Notes under the pieces: generated by a model
What the model saw: only the letters and a program-made list of their open reading frames with translations
Told to the model about the DNA's origin: nothing
The model's database searches: none
Assembly (NCBI RefSeq): GCF_030268085.1
Contig: NZ_BSDE01000003.1
Coordinates: 558,001 to 622,000 of the forward strand
Origin: Geothrix limicola
GTDB taxonomy: Bacteria > Acidobacteriota > Holophagae > Holophagales > Holophagaceae
Length of the DNA stretch: 64,000 nucleotides
Direction: 5' to 3'
Position numbers and translations under genes: made by a program
In this document: positions 8,847-18,082 of the stretch, piece by piece
Position numbering within the stretch: position 1 is the first letter of the stretch
How the letters are laid out: each line of letters begins with the position of its first letter

Positions 8847-11800
8847 ATGAATCGATTTTCCTGCAGGAACCTGACCCTTCTGGCGCTGTCCATGGTGGCG
8901 GCCCCCTCCCTCATGGCCCAGGAACTCACGGGCCAGATGGTCGGCCGCGTGAAGACCCCCGCGGGCGAGCCCGTGGCCGGGGCTGAAGTCCGCCTCACTT
9001 CGCCCGTGCTGCAGGGCGTCCGCGTCCTCGTGACCGACGAGCGCGGCGCCTTCCGTGCCCCCCTGCTGCCTCCGGGTTCGTATACCGTGGCCGCCACCAA
9101 GGCCGGCATGGTCAGCAACCCCATCCATGGCGTGACCATCGGCCTGGGCCAGACGGTCAACCAGGACATCCCCATGGCCTCGGCCCAGGCCAGCGCCGTG
9201 GTCGAAGTGGTCGGCACCGCCGCCCGCGTGGACAAGTCCGATGTGAAGGCCAGCACGAACGTGACCTCTGAGGACATGGACCTGCTGCCCCGCACCACCC
9301 GCGGCCTCAACACCGTGGCGCTCCTGGCGCCGGGCGTGGTGCAGAACACCGCCAACGGCGTCAACCGCATCCAGATCCGCGGCGGCCAGGGCACGGGCAA
9401 CCGCTTCCTCCTGAACGGCACGGACATCTCGGACAACGCCTTCGGCACCACGGACGGACGCCAGTTCTTCGTGGACGACTCCGTGGCCGAGACCCAGGTC
9501 ATCCAGAGCCCCGTGAATGCCCGCTACGGCGGCTTCACCGGAGGCGTCGTGAACGCCATCACCAAGGTGGGCGGCAACGAGTACACCGGCGTCATCCGCG
9601 CCAACATCAGCCGTCCGAGCTGGATCGCCAATGCTCCCCTGGGCATGCGCAACGCCCCGGCCAACGCCAAGCCCGCCCCGGGCGTGGACGACGCCAGCCG
9701 CGCCTACACCATCTGGATCGGCGGCCCCATCGTCAAGGACAGGCTCTGGTTCACCGCCTCCACCAAGCTCGATCCCTCCACGGGCACCACGGTGACCTGG
9801 GCGAACCCGGCCCTCTCCGGCGGCACCAACACCGGTGATGCCGCGGCCACTGCCGGCCCGGCCTACCTGACGGGCGCGGGTGGCAACCACACCCAGACCA
9901 ACTCCACCCAGTTCTATGAACTGAAGCTGACGGGCCAGATCAACCAGAACCACACGGTGGAAGCCTCCGGCAGCCGCCAGGTCCTGTCCATCAACAACCG
10001 CCAGTACCTCTCTGGATCGGACGGCAGCGGATCCTTCGATCCCGCCACCCTGAACATCGGCTCCCAGATCTTCGAGTACTACTCCCTGGGCTACCGCGGC
10101 ATCCTCAACAACAGCACCAACCTGGAAGCCCGCTACTCGAACAAGCACCAGGTGTTCATCTCCGGCGGCGATCCGGCCAACGGTCCGACCATCTTCGCCC
10201 GCTACAGCAACGGTTCCTACTACCAGTTCAACAACGGCATCTTCAATATCACGGACGGCGGCGACAACCGCGACATCGTCACCTACATGTCCAACCTGCA
10301 GTGGTTCTCTCCCCAGTCCGATCTGGGCAGCCACCAGGTGGACATCGGCTTCGAGATCCTCCGCCAGGAGCGCAAGGCCGCCAATGACCAGGCGCCCACC
10401 AACCAGCGCTTCCGCGTCTGGGGCCGCAACGCCGACGGCACCTACCGCGCCGCCGGTCTGGCCTTCAGCGCCAATGCCGGACAGCAGAACGTCTATCGCG
10501 CCTACTTCAGCGACAAGGGTGCGGCCGACACCAACCTCGACGCCTACTACGTCAACGACGTATGGAGCATCACCAACCGCTTCCAGGTCTCCCTGGGCAT
10601 GCGCTACGACAAGGTCTCCGCGTCGGATACGCTGGGTTCCAAGACCATCAGCAGCACCCAGACCTCTCCCCGCACCAAGTTCACCTACGACATCAAGGGC
10701 GATCAGTCCTGGCTGGTCACGGCCAGCTGGGCCCGCTACACCGCCAAGCTCCAGGACGGCTTCGCCAACCAGTTCACCCTGGCGGGCAATCCCATCCAGG
10801 AGAACTACGGTTGGGGCGGCGCCATCAACGGCATCTCCAACAATGCCCTGACCACCGCCCAGGTGATCGACCTGCGCAACTGGAACATCAGCGCTGCGGG
10901 CCTGACGGGCGTCAGCAGCCCCCTCACCAACACCATCGACAGCAAGACGAAGGCCCCCTCCTCGGATGAAACCACCGTGGGCCTGCGCCGCAGCTACAAC
11001 GACGGATCCTTCCTGTCCTTCACCTACGTGAAGCGCACCAGCAAGAACTTCTTCAACGATTTCCTCTACATCCAGGACATCGTGAACGTGCCCCTCCGCG
11101 CCACGGCGGTGCCCACCACGGCCCCCGTGCTGGCCACCCGCTGGGGCAACGATTCCCGTCTGGTGCGCGATTACAAGGCCCTGGAATTCGAGTTCGCCAG
11201 CCGCCTCGATGCCAACTGGAACCTGGGTGGCAACTACACCTACTCCAGCCTGCAGGGCAACGGCGAAGGTTCCGAAGGCAACGCCAGCACCCTCGCGGTC
11301 ACCGGCGACGTCATCGGCGACTACGAGTCCGTGCACGCCAGCCGCGGCCGCGATGCCAGCTACTACGCTCCCTACGGCAAGCTGCTGGGCGACCGTCCCC
11401 ACAAGGCGACCTTCCACCTGGACTACAGCGACAAGAGCACCCAGGGGTCCATCTTCACGGCTTCCCTGCTCTTCAACTATCTGAGTGGGGCCGCCTACAG
11501 CCTCACCCGCGTCAACGCCTTCGAAGTCCAGCAGGATGCCATCGCCGCCGGCGCCACCCCTGCATTTGCGGCCGCCCAGTATGGCAACACCTACACCCGG
11601 TACTTCGGACCCCGCGGCATCGGCCGCTACAACGACACCTACAACTTCGACCTGAAAGTGGGCATGGATGTGCCCGTGATGAAGACCCTCCGCTACTTCA
11701 TGGAGCTGACCTTCTTCAACGTGTTCAACCACTGGCAGCAGACTTCGTACTCCATCGCAGGAGCGGCGGGCAGCTCGGCGCTCGCCACCAACGGCGCGCT

Positions 11801-11933
11801 CTCCGGATTCCAGGCCAACGCCCTCAACACCAACACCGCCTCCTCCAGCTATGGAACCGGGTTCGGAACCTACGGAGCCGCAGACATGGTCGGTGGCCGG
11901 TCTGTGGTGCTCTCCACCGGCATCAAGTGGTAG
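8847..11933 (+). CDS. Oar-like TonB-dependent outer-membrane receptor
   Basis: A 1028-residue protein. It has a signal peptide (residues 1-25, ending SLMAQ), an N-terminal carboxypeptidase-regulatory-like beta-sandwich (about 28-110; GRVKTPAGEPVAGAEVRL, RAPLLPPGSYTV), a TonB plug (about 120-230; LLPRTTRGLNTVALLAPGV, IQIRGGQGTGNRFLLNGT, GGFTGGVVNAITKVGGNEY) and a long beta-barrel ending GIKW. This is the Oar/carboxypeptidase-regulatory TonB-receptor architecture abundant in acidobacteria and myxobacteria, implicated in large-substrate uptake or protein export. No TonB/ExbB genes are nearby. It is flanked by two small beta-barrel genes on the same strand, with an SD-like GACTGGAG before the ATG. 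Confidence 0.93.
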   Translation: MNRFSCRNLTLLALSMVAAPSLMAQELTGQMVGRVKTPAGEPVAGAEVRLTSPVLQGVRVLVTDERGAFRAPLLPPGSYTVAATKAGMVSNPIHGVTIGLGQTVNQDIPMASAQASAVVEVVGTAARVDKSDVKASTNVTSEDMDLLPRTTRGLNTVALLAPGVVQNTANGVNRIQIRGGQGTGNRFLLNGTDISDNAFGTTDGRQFFVDDSVAETQVIQSPVNARYGGFTGGVVNAITKVGGNEYTGVIRANISRPSWIANAPLGMRNAPANAKPAPGVDDASRAYTIWIGGPIVKDRLWFTASTKLDPSTGTTVTWANPALSGGTNTGDAAATAGPAYLTGAGGNHTQTNSTQFYELKLTGQINQNHTVEASGSRQVLSINNRQYLSGSDGSGSFDPATLNIGSQIFEYYSLGYRGILNNSTNLEARYSNKHQVFISGGDPANGPTIFARYSNGSYYQFNNGIFNITDGGDNRDIVTYMSNLQWFSPQSDLGSHQVDIGFEILRQERKAANDQAPTNQRFRVWGRNADGTYRAAGLAFSANAGQQNVYRAYFSDKGAADTNLDAYYVNDVWSITNRFQVSLGMRYDKVSASDTLGSKTISSTQTSPRTKFTYDIKGDQSWLVTASWARYTAKLQDGFANQFTLAGNPIQENYGWGGAINGISNNALTTAQVIDLRNWNISAAGLTGVSSPLTNTIDSKTKAPSSDETTVGLRRSYNDGSFLSFTYVKRTSKNFFNDFLYIQDIVNVPLRATAVPTTAPVLATRWGNDSRLVRDYKALEFEFASRLDANWNLGGNYTYSSLQGNGEGSEGNASTLAVTGDVIGDYESVHASRGRDASYYAPYGKLLGDRPHKATFHLDYSDKSTQGSIFTASLLFNYLSGAAYSLTRVNAFEVQQDAIAAGATPAFAAAQYGNTYTRYFGPRGIGRYNDTYNFDLKVGMDVPVMKTLRYFMELTFFNVFNHWQQTSYSIAGAAGSSALATNGALSGFQANALNTNTASSSYGTGFGTYGAADMVGGRSVVLSTGIKW

Positions 11934-11969
11934 TCGCGAACCCGATCCTTCATGAATGGAGATAGCTAC

Positions 11970-12560
11970 ATGACCCTCAAGCGATTCCTCATGCTTCCCC
12001 TTGCGGCCCTTCCCCTGCTGGGCCAGGCCAACGCCGACACGATTCCCCTCGAGGGGAGCTTCAACCTCGTCATCGCCAGCCAGGATATGAACAAGCTCGT
12101 GCGCAGCGGCAACCTGGCCGGCTACACGGCAGGTCTTGCGCTCCGCTCGGAGGTCAAGCCGGGTCTCGACCTGCGCTACCACCTCAACTTCATGTTCCTT
12201 CGTGGCGCCGACGGCACCGGCCTCAAGAACGCCAACCGCCCGCACTTCTTCGGCGGCATGGACGTCATGCAGGAGCTGAATGCCAAGTGGTCCGTCTTCG
12301 GCGGCCCCATGGCCGTGCAGTGGAAGCAGAACAAGAACCAGGCCACGGATCCCAGCTTCAACAACTCGAAGCCGGCCTCTTCCGCTTTCCCCAACGGCGG
12401 AAACAACTACGCGGATGGCACCAAGTTCGGCTTCCGGATCGGCGCGGAATACCGCTTCAGCAAGAAGCTGCGCACGGACCTCAGCTTCCAGCAGGCCGAG
12501 TTCAACAAGGTCTTCAACCCCTCCTGGTATTCGGTGGGTCTGACTTACCTGTTCAACTAG
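11970..12560 (+). CDS. Predicted outer-membrane beta-barrel protein
   Basis: A 196-residue protein with a signal peptide (LKRFLMLPLAALPLLGQANA), amphipathic strands and a C-terminal strand ending YLFN with an aromatic near the end. Strand features such as FGFRIGAEYRFSKKLRTDLSF are typical of small OmpW/OmpA-like barrels. The ATG at 11970 has GGAGATAG upstream, preferred to the ATG at 11952, which has no spacing-appropriate ribosome site. It is the last gene of the cluster, with a strong terminator 20 bases downstream. A structural or accessory role alongside the Oar-like receptor is inferred only from position. Confidence 0.8.
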   Translation: MTLKRFLMLPLAALPLLGQANADTIPLEGSFNLVIASQDMNKLVRSGNLAGYTAGLALRSEVKPGLDLRYHLNFMFLRGADGTGLKNANRPHFFGGMDVMQELNAKWSVFGGPMAVQWKQNKNQATDPSFNNSKPASSAFPNGGNNYADGTKFGFRIGAEYRFSKKLRTDLSFQQAEFNKVFNPSWYSVGLTYLFN

Positions 12561-12577
12561 GACGGCTACGAACTGTT

Positions 12578-12606
12578 AAGGGAGGGGCTCTGGCCCCTCC
12601 CTTTTT
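12578..12606 (+). terminator. Rho-independent terminator after the outer-membrane cluster
   Basis: GGGAGGGGC (12580-12588) pairs perfectly with GCCCCTCCC (12593-12601) around the tetraloop TCTG and is followed by five Ts. It closes the three-gene outer-membrane cluster. Confidence 0.92.
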
Positions 12607-12652
12607 CGTGTCGCGGATAGAGCGGGGCGGGGAGATTGGGTAGGGTGGAACC

Positions 12653-13660
12653 ATGCGAAAGATCCTGCTCCTCCACACCGGCGGCACCCTGGGCATGATG
12701 CCCAGCGGGGAACCCGCCTCCCTGGCGCCCGGGCGTTTCCTTGAGCACCTGCTCGTGCAGGTACCTGAACTGGGGCAGCTGGCCCAGCTGTCGGTGGAAG
12801 TTCCCTTCAACCAGGATTCCTCCTGCCTCGAACCCGCCGACATCCTCGTGCTGGCCCAGCGCGTGCGCGAGGCGGCGCCGGCCTTCGATGGCTTCGTCAT
12901 CATCCACGGCACGGACACGATGGCCTTCACGGCCTCGGTGCTCGGTTTCCTGCTGGCGGACCTGGGCAAGCCCGTTGTGCTCACGGGCAGCCAACGTCCC
13001 CTGGCCTTCGTGCGCAGCGACGCGCGCAGCAACCTCGTCAACGCGGTGGACCTGGCCTGCCGGGCCATTCCTGAAATCGGCATCTGCTTCGGTACCCACT
13101 GGCTGCGCGGCGTGGCCGCGGACAAGCTGAGCGTCAGCCAGTTCGAGGCCTTCCAGAGCCTGAACCTCCCGCCCCTGGCCGAGATCGGCGCGGAGATCCG
13201 CCTGCATCCCACGGCCGGTCAGTTCGCCCGCCAGATGCCCGTGGACATGGGACGTGCGCTGGAACTGAGCATCCGCACCATGACGCCCCATCCGGGCATG
13301 CCCTGGTTCCCCGCGCCCGCGGGCGCGAAGGCCGTGCTCATCCAGGCCTTCGGCGCGGGCAACCTGCCCATGGGCCGCAGCGATCTGATGGGTTTCCTGG
13401 AAGACTGCCACCGGCGTCAGCTGCCGGTGGTCGTGACCTCCCAGTGCCCCCATGGCGGCGTGGATCTCTCGGCCTACGAACTGGGGCGGAAGATCGAGAC
13501 GCTGGGCGCCATCTCCGGCGGCCTGCACACGCGCTGGGCCGCCCTGGCGAAGCTGGGCATCGTGCTCGGCGCGGGCGGCGGCGTGGCCGAGGTGCGGGAG
13601 GCCTTCGCCACCGCCTGGGCCGGCGAGCCCACGCCGGAAGGGGCCTGGCCGCAGGCCTGA
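12653..13660 (+). CDS. L-asparaginase (type I-like, cytoplasmic)
   Basis: A 335-residue enzyme hydrolysing asparagine to aspartate and ammonia. Both asparaginase signatures are present: HTGGTLGM near residue 8 with the nucleophilic Thr, and IHGTDTMAFTASVL near residue 84 with the second Thr-Asp pair. GSQRPLAF and the C-terminal SQCPHGGVDLSAYE and GAISGGLHTRWAALAKL also fit. There is no signal peptide, so the enzyme is probably cytoplasmic (AnsA-like) rather than the secreted type II. The last codons and stop lie inside a 23-bp tandem repeat (13644-13709), so the C-terminus has been altered by repeat expansion. Confidence 0.92.
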   Translation: MRKILLLHTGGTLGMMPSGEPASLAPGRFLEHLLVQVPELGQLAQLSVEVPFNQDSSCLEPADILVLAQRVREAAPAFDGFVIIHGTDTMAFTASVLGFLLADLGKPVVLTGSQRPLAFVRSDARSNLVNAVDLACRAIPEIGICFGTHWLRGVAADKLSVSQFEAFQSLNLPPLAEIGAEIRLHPTAGQFARQMPVDMGRALELSIRTMTPHPGMPWFPAPAGAKAVLIQAFGAGNLPMGRSDLMGFLEDCHRRQLPVVVTSQCPHGGVDLSAYELGRKIETLGAISGGLHTRWAALAKLGIVLGAGGGVAEVREAFATAWAGEPTPEGAWPQA

Positions 13661-13709
13661 CGAGGACCTGGCCGCAGGCCCGACGAGGACCTGGCCGCAG
13701 GCCTGAGGG
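13644..13709. repeat. Three tandem ~23-bp units spanning the asparaginase stop codon
   Basis: Units start at 13644, 13667 and 13690; each begins CCTGGCCGCAGGCC and the first two end with CGAGGA. The first unit contains the TGA stop of the asparaginase gene (13658-13660). The units are almost identical, so the duplication is probably recent. Confidence 0.85.
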
Positions 13710-13765
13710 CTGATTCCGCAGTCAACGATCAGAGCCGTTAAACTGGGGGTTTCCGGGATTCCCAG

Positions 13766-15355
13766 ATGCTCGACGCCACCCTCCTGCGCAACGACCTCGA
13801 CGCCGTGGCGGCCCGCCTGTCCGAACGGGGCTACACGCTGGACCGGGCCCAGTACCAGGCCCTGGATCAACGGCGGCGCAGCGTGCTGCAGGAGGCGGAG
13901 ACTCTGAAGGCCGAGCGGAATCGCGTGAGCGAAGAAGTGGGCCGCCTCAAGCGGGCCAAGGAGAACGCGGATCACCTCATCGCCCAACAGCGGGAAGTGG
14001 GCGACAAACTGAAGGCACTGGAGGCCTCTGAGCGTGAGGTCGAAGCCGCCTTCAAGGATTTCCTCGCGGGCATCCCCAACCCGCCCCACGCCAGCGTTCC
14101 CAGCGGGCGCGACGAGCACGCCAACGTCGAGATCAAGCGCTGGGGCCAGGTGCCCCATATCGAGGCGCCCAAGGATCACGTGGAGCTGGGCACGTCCTTG
14201 GGCATCCTCGACCTGGACCGCGCGGCCAAGATCAGCGGCGCGCGCTTCTCGGTGCTGAAGGGGCAGGGCGCCAAGCTGGAGCGCGCCCTCATCGCCTTCA
14301 TGCTCGACCGGCAGACGGCCGCGGGATACCTCGAAGTGATCCCGCCCTACCTCGTGAACGCCGACAGCATGTACGGCACGGGCCAGTTGCCCAAGTTCCA
14401 AGAAGATCTTTTTCGTGCGCCTCGGGAGCGTTTCAGGACTCTCGAGTTGAGTGTTCTACGGAAGCCATCGGCTGTTCGCCCCGAGCAGTACCACCATTAT
14501 CTATCTCTGCAGTTTGGTTACGCAGGGGGCGATTTACTTCGATTGAAGGTCGGTAATTTCGATTTCTTCGTGATAAAGAACCAGCCGATCGAATGCAACG
14601 CCTTGTCCAAAGCGATAAATGAATCCATTAGGGTGTTTGTTGCCACTCCTCCAAAAATGGAAGAAATTATTGACCGTTCCACTATTGATCAATCACTAAT
14701 AGAGACCTTTACTCGAGATTTGACGGAGGAGATCAAAAAAGAATTCGCGGTTGATCCCTCCCTCTACCTCATCCCCACCGCCGAGGTGCCCGTCACCAAC
14801 CTCTACCGCGACGAGATCCTGCCTCTGGAAGCCCTGCCCATGCGGCACTGCGCCTTCACGCCCTGCTTCCGTAGCGAGGCCGGCAGCTACGGCAAGGACA
14901 CCAAGGGCATCATCCGCCAGCACCAGTTCCACAAGGTGGAGCTGGTCACCTTCGCCGCCGCGGACCAGGCCGAGGCCGAGCTGGAGCGGCTGACGGAAAA
15001 CGCCGAAGCCATCCTCGAAGCGCTGGGCCTGCCCTACCGCCGCGTGCTGCTCTGCACGGGGGACATGGGCTTCAGCAGCCAGAAGACCTACGACCTGGAG
15101 GTGTGGCTGCCCTCCCAGAACACCTATCGCGAAATCAGCTCCTGCAGCTGGTTCGGCGACTTCCAGGCGCGGCGCGCCAACATCCGCGCCAAGGGCAAGG
15201 AGGGCAAGCCGGTCTTCGCGCACACGCTCAACGGCAGCGGCCTCGCCGTGGGCCGCACCTGGGTGGCCATCCTCGAGAACTACCAGCAGCCCGACGGCAG
15301 CATCCGCGTGCCCGAGGCCCTGCGCCCCTACCTGGGCGCCGAGGTGATCCGCTGA
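13766..15355 (+). CDS. serS: Seryl-tRNA synthetase with a ~113-residue in-frame insertion
   Basis: A 529-residue protein, against about 425-430 for normal bacterial SerRS. The N-terminal coiled-coil tRNA-binding arm (residues about 1-100), the motif-1 region ([12 protein letters not shown]), motif 2 ([22 protein letters not shown], read as positions 367-388) and motif 3 ([18 protein letters not shown], about 488-505) are all intact, as is the TAEVP serine-recognition motif (338-342). Between DLF (216) and DPSLYLIP (330), where other SerRS have a short loop, sit about 113 extra residues encoded by visibly AT-rich DNA (about 14414-14752). The enzyme charges tRNA-Ser with serine and is normally essential. 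Whether this form is active is unknown. Confidence 0.95.
   Translation: MLDATLLRNDLDAVAARLSERGYTLDRAQYQALDQRRRSVLQEAETLKAERNRVSEEVGRLKRAKENADHLIAQQREVGDKLKALEASEREVEAAFKDFLAGIPNPPHASVPSGRDEHANVEIKRWGQVPHIEAPKDHVELGTSLGILDLDRAAKISGARFSVLKGQGAKLERALIAFMLDRQTAAGYLEVIPPYLVNADSMYGTGQLPKFQEDLFRAPRERFRTLELSVLRKPSAVRPEQYHHYLSLQFGYAGGDLLRLKVGNFDFFVIKNQPIECNALSKAINESIRVFVATPPKMEEIIDRSTIDQSLIETFTRDLTEEIKKEFAVDPSLYLIPTAEVPVTNLYRDEILPLEALPMRHCAFTPCFRSEAGSYGKDTKGIIRQHQFHKVELVTFAAADQAEAELERLTENAEAILEALGLPYRRVLLCTGDMGFSSQKTYDLEVWLPSQNTYREISSCSWFGDFQARRANIRAKGKEGKPVFAHTLNGSGLAVGRTWVAILENYQQPDGSIRVPEALRPYLGAEVIR
14414..14752 (+). other. AT-rich in-frame insertion inside serS
   Basis: Composition and codon choice change abruptly here: runs such as AAAAAATGG, GATAAATGAATCC and GATCAAAAAAGAATTC contrast with GC-ending codons on both sides. 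The encoded segment (residues about 217-329) reads as a plausible folded peptide with a strand-like [13 protein letters not shown] and helix-like [18 protein letters not shown]. It has no intein termini (no Cys/Ser start, no His-Asn end), no obvious target-site duplication and no transposase. Confidence 0.75.
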
Positions 15356-16116
15356 CCCACGCGCCCCTCCTTCGCGTCGAGGGCCTGGGCCTTCGGCGCG
15401 GAGAAAGCTGGTGCCTGAAGGATGTGTCCTTTTCCATCGCCCCGGGCGAAGCCTGGAGTCTGATCGGTGAGAGCGGCGCGGGCAAGACGACGCTTTTGAA
15501 CCTGGTGCTGGGCCTGCTGGAGCCCACCGAAGGCCGGATCGAGCTGGAGGGCGCGCCCTGGTCTTCCCTGCCCGAGCGGGAACGCCGGGTCCGCCGTCCG
15601 CGCATCCAGGCGGTCTTCCAGGATCCCCTCGCCAGCCTGCCGCCCCACCTCAGCGGCTGGGAGATCCTGCAGGAGCCGCTGGAGGTCTGGCGGCGCGGGG
15701 ACCAGCGTTCCCGCCGCGAGGCCGCGGCGCGCATGGCCGCGCGGGTGAAGTTCCCCGAGGCGGCCCTGGATCAACTTCCCCGGGCCTGGTCCGGTGGGCT
15801 TGCACAGCGCCTTTGTCTAGGGCGGGCCCTGATGCTCGAACCGCGGTTGCTCGTGTTGGACGAACCCTTCTCGGCCCTGGATCCGACCTTGGGCAGCCAC
15901 CTGATGTCGCTGCTCTTGGACCTGAGGGCCGCGGGCACGGCCCTGCTCCTCGCGGGACACGACCTGCCCAAAATGCGCAGGCTCTGCGATCAGGTGCTGG
16001 TGCTAAAAAACGGGGCCCCGGTGTGCCGGGGCCCCTTGGAACAACTGATGTCCGATCCGCCGCATCCCCACCTGTCATCGCTGCTGGAGGCGGTAATCGG
16101 TTTGTCCGAAACCTAG
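15352..16116 (+). CDS. ABC transporter ATP-binding protein, probable CTG start
   Basis: About 254 residues forming one complete ABC ATPase domain. It has Walker A (GESGAGKTT), Q-loop ([11 protein letters not shown]), a variant signature ([15 protein letters not shown]), Walker B ([12 protein letters not shown]) and switch His (LLLAGHDL). It resembles the ATPases of oligopeptide/nickel importers (OppF/NikE type). No permease is adjacent. There is no ATG, GTG or TTG near the expected N-terminus ([13 protein letters not shown]). A CTG at 15352 overlaps the serS stop as CTGA and would be translationally coupled. The next usable codon, GTG at 15424, would cut into the first strand. The 3' end overlaps ppiD by 4 bases on the other strand. 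Confidence 0.82.
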   Translation: MTHAPLLRVEGLGLRRGESWCLKDVSFSIAPGEAWSLIGESGAGKTTLLNLVLGLLEPTEGRIELEGAPWSSLPERERRVRRPRIQAVFQDPLASLPPHLSGWEILQEPLEVWRRGDQRSRREAAARMAARVKFPEAALDQLPRAWSGGLAQRLCLGRALMLEPRLLVLDEPFSALDPTLGSHLMSLLLDLRAAGTALLLAGHDLPKMRRLCDQVLVLKNGAPVCRGPLEQLMSDPPHPHLSSLLEAVIGLSET

Positions 16117-18008
16117 TCTTCCACCTGCACCTGGACGGCGCTGGCATTGATGTAGATGCCGCCGAAGTGGCCCCAGAGGCTGCTGAAGCCGGGGCGCAGG
16201 CGGCCCTGCTGGTCCAGGGACTGCATCTCGGCGGAGAGCAGCTTCTGGGCCTCGGCGGTCTGCACGTCCTGGATGAGGGTGCGCCGCGTTTCGAAGGTGA
16301 GAGCCGGGGCGGGTTCGCGCGAGGTGATTCGGGCCACCCAGAGCTTGCCGTCCTGGCTCCAGAGCACGGGCGTGGTCTGGCCGACGGGCGTATCCAGCAG
16401 GGCCTTGCGGATGCCGGGGTGGTTGACGAGGTCGCGCAGTCCGCTGAGGGGCGCCGCGGCCTGGTCGGTAACGGGACCCACGGCCTGCAGTCCGCCGGAC
16501 TTCAGGGCCTGCTCGGCCTTGGCCACGGCCTGCTTGCGGGCCTCCTCAAGACGGTAGGCGGCGAGCACCTTGGTGCGGATCTCCTTGAAGGGCGGCACGG
16601 CCTCGGGGCGCTCCTCCTGCACGCGGAACAGCAGGTGGCGATCGCCGAAGGCCATGGGCTTGGAGACCTCGCCGACCTTCAGGCGGAAGGCCTCACCGGC
16701 GATCTGGGGCAGTTCGGGCAGGCCCTCCACCTGGGCGGAAGGCTCGTTGCTGAAGGGCTGGCTGAGCTGGGCGGGGCTGCCGAGGCTCTTGGCCGCAGCC
16801 GCCAGGTCGCCGCCGTTGGCGCGCTTGCGGATCTGCTCGAGGCGTTCCTGGGCTCGGGCGTTGAAGCGGCTGTCGGTGATCTCGCGGGCCAGGTCGGCCT
16901 TCACGTCCTCGAACTTCTTTTCGCGGCGGCCTTCGAGCTTGATGAGGTGGACGCCGAACTGGGTCTTCACGGGCTGGCTGATCTCGCCCACCTTCAGGGT
17001 GGCTGCAGCATCCGAGAAGGGCTTCACCATCTTGGAGCTGTTGAACCAGCCCAGGTCGCCGCCATTGCCCTTGGCGCTGGGATCTTCGCTCAGCTCTTCG
17101 GCGGTCTTGGCGAAGTCCAGGCCCTTCACGAGCCGCTCGCGCAGCAGCTGGGCCTTGGCCGTGGCTTCCTGGATCTGGGCATCGCCTTCGGCCTTGAAGA
17201 GGATGTGGCGGGCCTTGAATTCGGTGTTGTCGGCCTTGCGGGCGTCGAAGGCGGCCTTGAGGGCCGCGTCGTCCACCTGTAGGTCCTTGCTGAGGGCCGC
17301 GCGATCCACCGCCACGAACTGGATGATGCGGCGGGGAGGCTGCAGGAAGCGGTCGCCGCCGGCCTTGTAGAGGGCCTCCAGCGCGGCATCGCCGGGGTCG
17401 GCCACGGTGTTGGGATCCACGGTCAGGGTGGCCTGCTGGAAGGCGACCTTCTCGTTGCGCAGGCGGTTTTCAACGGTGATCCAGGCCTCGTCCACGGGCA
17501 CCTGGAGGGCGGCCTGCTGGATCAGCTTGGTGCGCAGCAGCTCGGAGCGGAGGCCCCGTTCCATCAGCGCCGGGTTGAAGCCGTACTCCTGCTTCAGTTC
17601 AGCGGTGGGCTTGAGCTTGCCGTTGGCATCCCACAGCATCGGGTACTGGCGGAGCTGGGCCCGCAGGCGGGCGGCCAGTTCCTCGTCGGTCACCACCACG
17701 TGGTGGCGCTCGGCCAGTTCTTCCATGAGCTTCTGGTTCGTGAGGTCGCGCAGGGCCTGGGATTGCACGAAGGGCTTGAGGGCCTCGGGACTGGCCTGCT
17801 TGCCGTAGCGCTGGTAGAGCTCCTGCATGTGCTCGGCCAGTTCCCGCATGAGGATTTCATGGCCGTAGACCCGGGCCACCACCGTGTCGGCCGAGACCGC
17901 CCCGCCGGAGGGCGCCAGGTAGGCCACCAGACCCAGGAGCACGACGATCATCACCGCGGCCATGGGCGTGCGGTTGGATTTGAAGACCTGGCGGAAGGAA
18001 CGAAGCAT
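16113..18008 (-). CDS. ppiD: PpiD/SurA-type peptidyl-prolyl isomerase, membrane-anchored
   Basis: A 631-residue protein with one N-terminal membrane anchor (MAAVMIVVLLGLVAYL, about residues 16-32), a SurA-N-like chaperone region and a parvulin (PpiC) rotamase domain at about residues 245-350 (FKARHILFKAEGDA, GNGGDLGWF, VKTQFGVHLIKL). The C-terminal chaperone region is long. This matches PpiD of the periplasmic face of the inner membrane, which assists folding of exported proteins near the Sec translocon. The ATG at 18008 is chosen because it begins the typical short cytoplasmic leader LRSFRQVFKSNRTP. It is divergent from def with 74 bases between. Confidence 0.9.
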   Translation of the reverse strand: MLRSFRQVFKSNRTPMAAVMIVVLLGLVAYLAPSGGAVSADTVVARVYGHEILMRELAEHMQELYQRYGKQASPEALKPFVQSQALRDLTNQKLMEELAERHHVVVTDEELAARLRAQLRQYPMLWDANGKLKPTAELKQEYGFNPALMERGLRSELLRTKLIQQAALQVPVDEAWITVENRLRNEKVAFQQATLTVDPNTVADPGDAALEALYKAGGDRFLQPPRRIIQFVAVDRAALSKDLQVDDAALKAAFDARKADNTEFKARHILFKAEGDAQIQEATAKAQLLRERLVKGLDFAKTAEELSEDPSAKGNGGDLGWFNSSKMVKPFSDAAATLKVGEISQPVKTQFGVHLIKLEGRREKKFEDVKADLAREITDSRFNARAQERLEQIRKRANGGDLAAAAKSLGSPAQLSQPFSNEPSAQVEGLPELPQIAGEAFRLKVGEVSKPMAFGDRHLLFRVQEERPEAVPPFKEIRTKVLAAYRLEEARKQAVAKAEQALKSGGLQAVGPVTDQAAAPLSGLRDLVNHPGIRKALLDTPVGQTTPVLWSQDGKLWVARITSREPAPALTFETRRTLIQDVQTAEAQKLLSAEMQSLDQQGRLRPGFSSLWGHFGGIYINASAVQVQVED

Positions 18009-18082
18009 GCGTGGCTCCAGACGGACCCCCCAGATTAACAAGGGATGGCCGTTGGATTACACTGGAATGCTGGAGAGGTTGA

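Noticed and set aside
8841-12245. A 1134-codon open frame antisense to the Oar-like receptor gene
   Set aside because: It is a shadow of GC-rich codons on the other strand; the residues are His/Val/Gly/Glu-rich with no domain, while the receptor frame has clear motifs.
14414-14752. Intein or group I/II intron in serS
   Set aside because: The segment is in frame but has no Cys/Ser-start or His-Asn-end, no homing endonuclease motif and is too short for a structured intron; an insertion of unknown type remains.
15103-15351. Longer ABC ATPase starting at GTG 15103
   Set aside because: It would overlap serS by 250 bp and the added residues are low-complexity Arg/Pro/Gln shadows.
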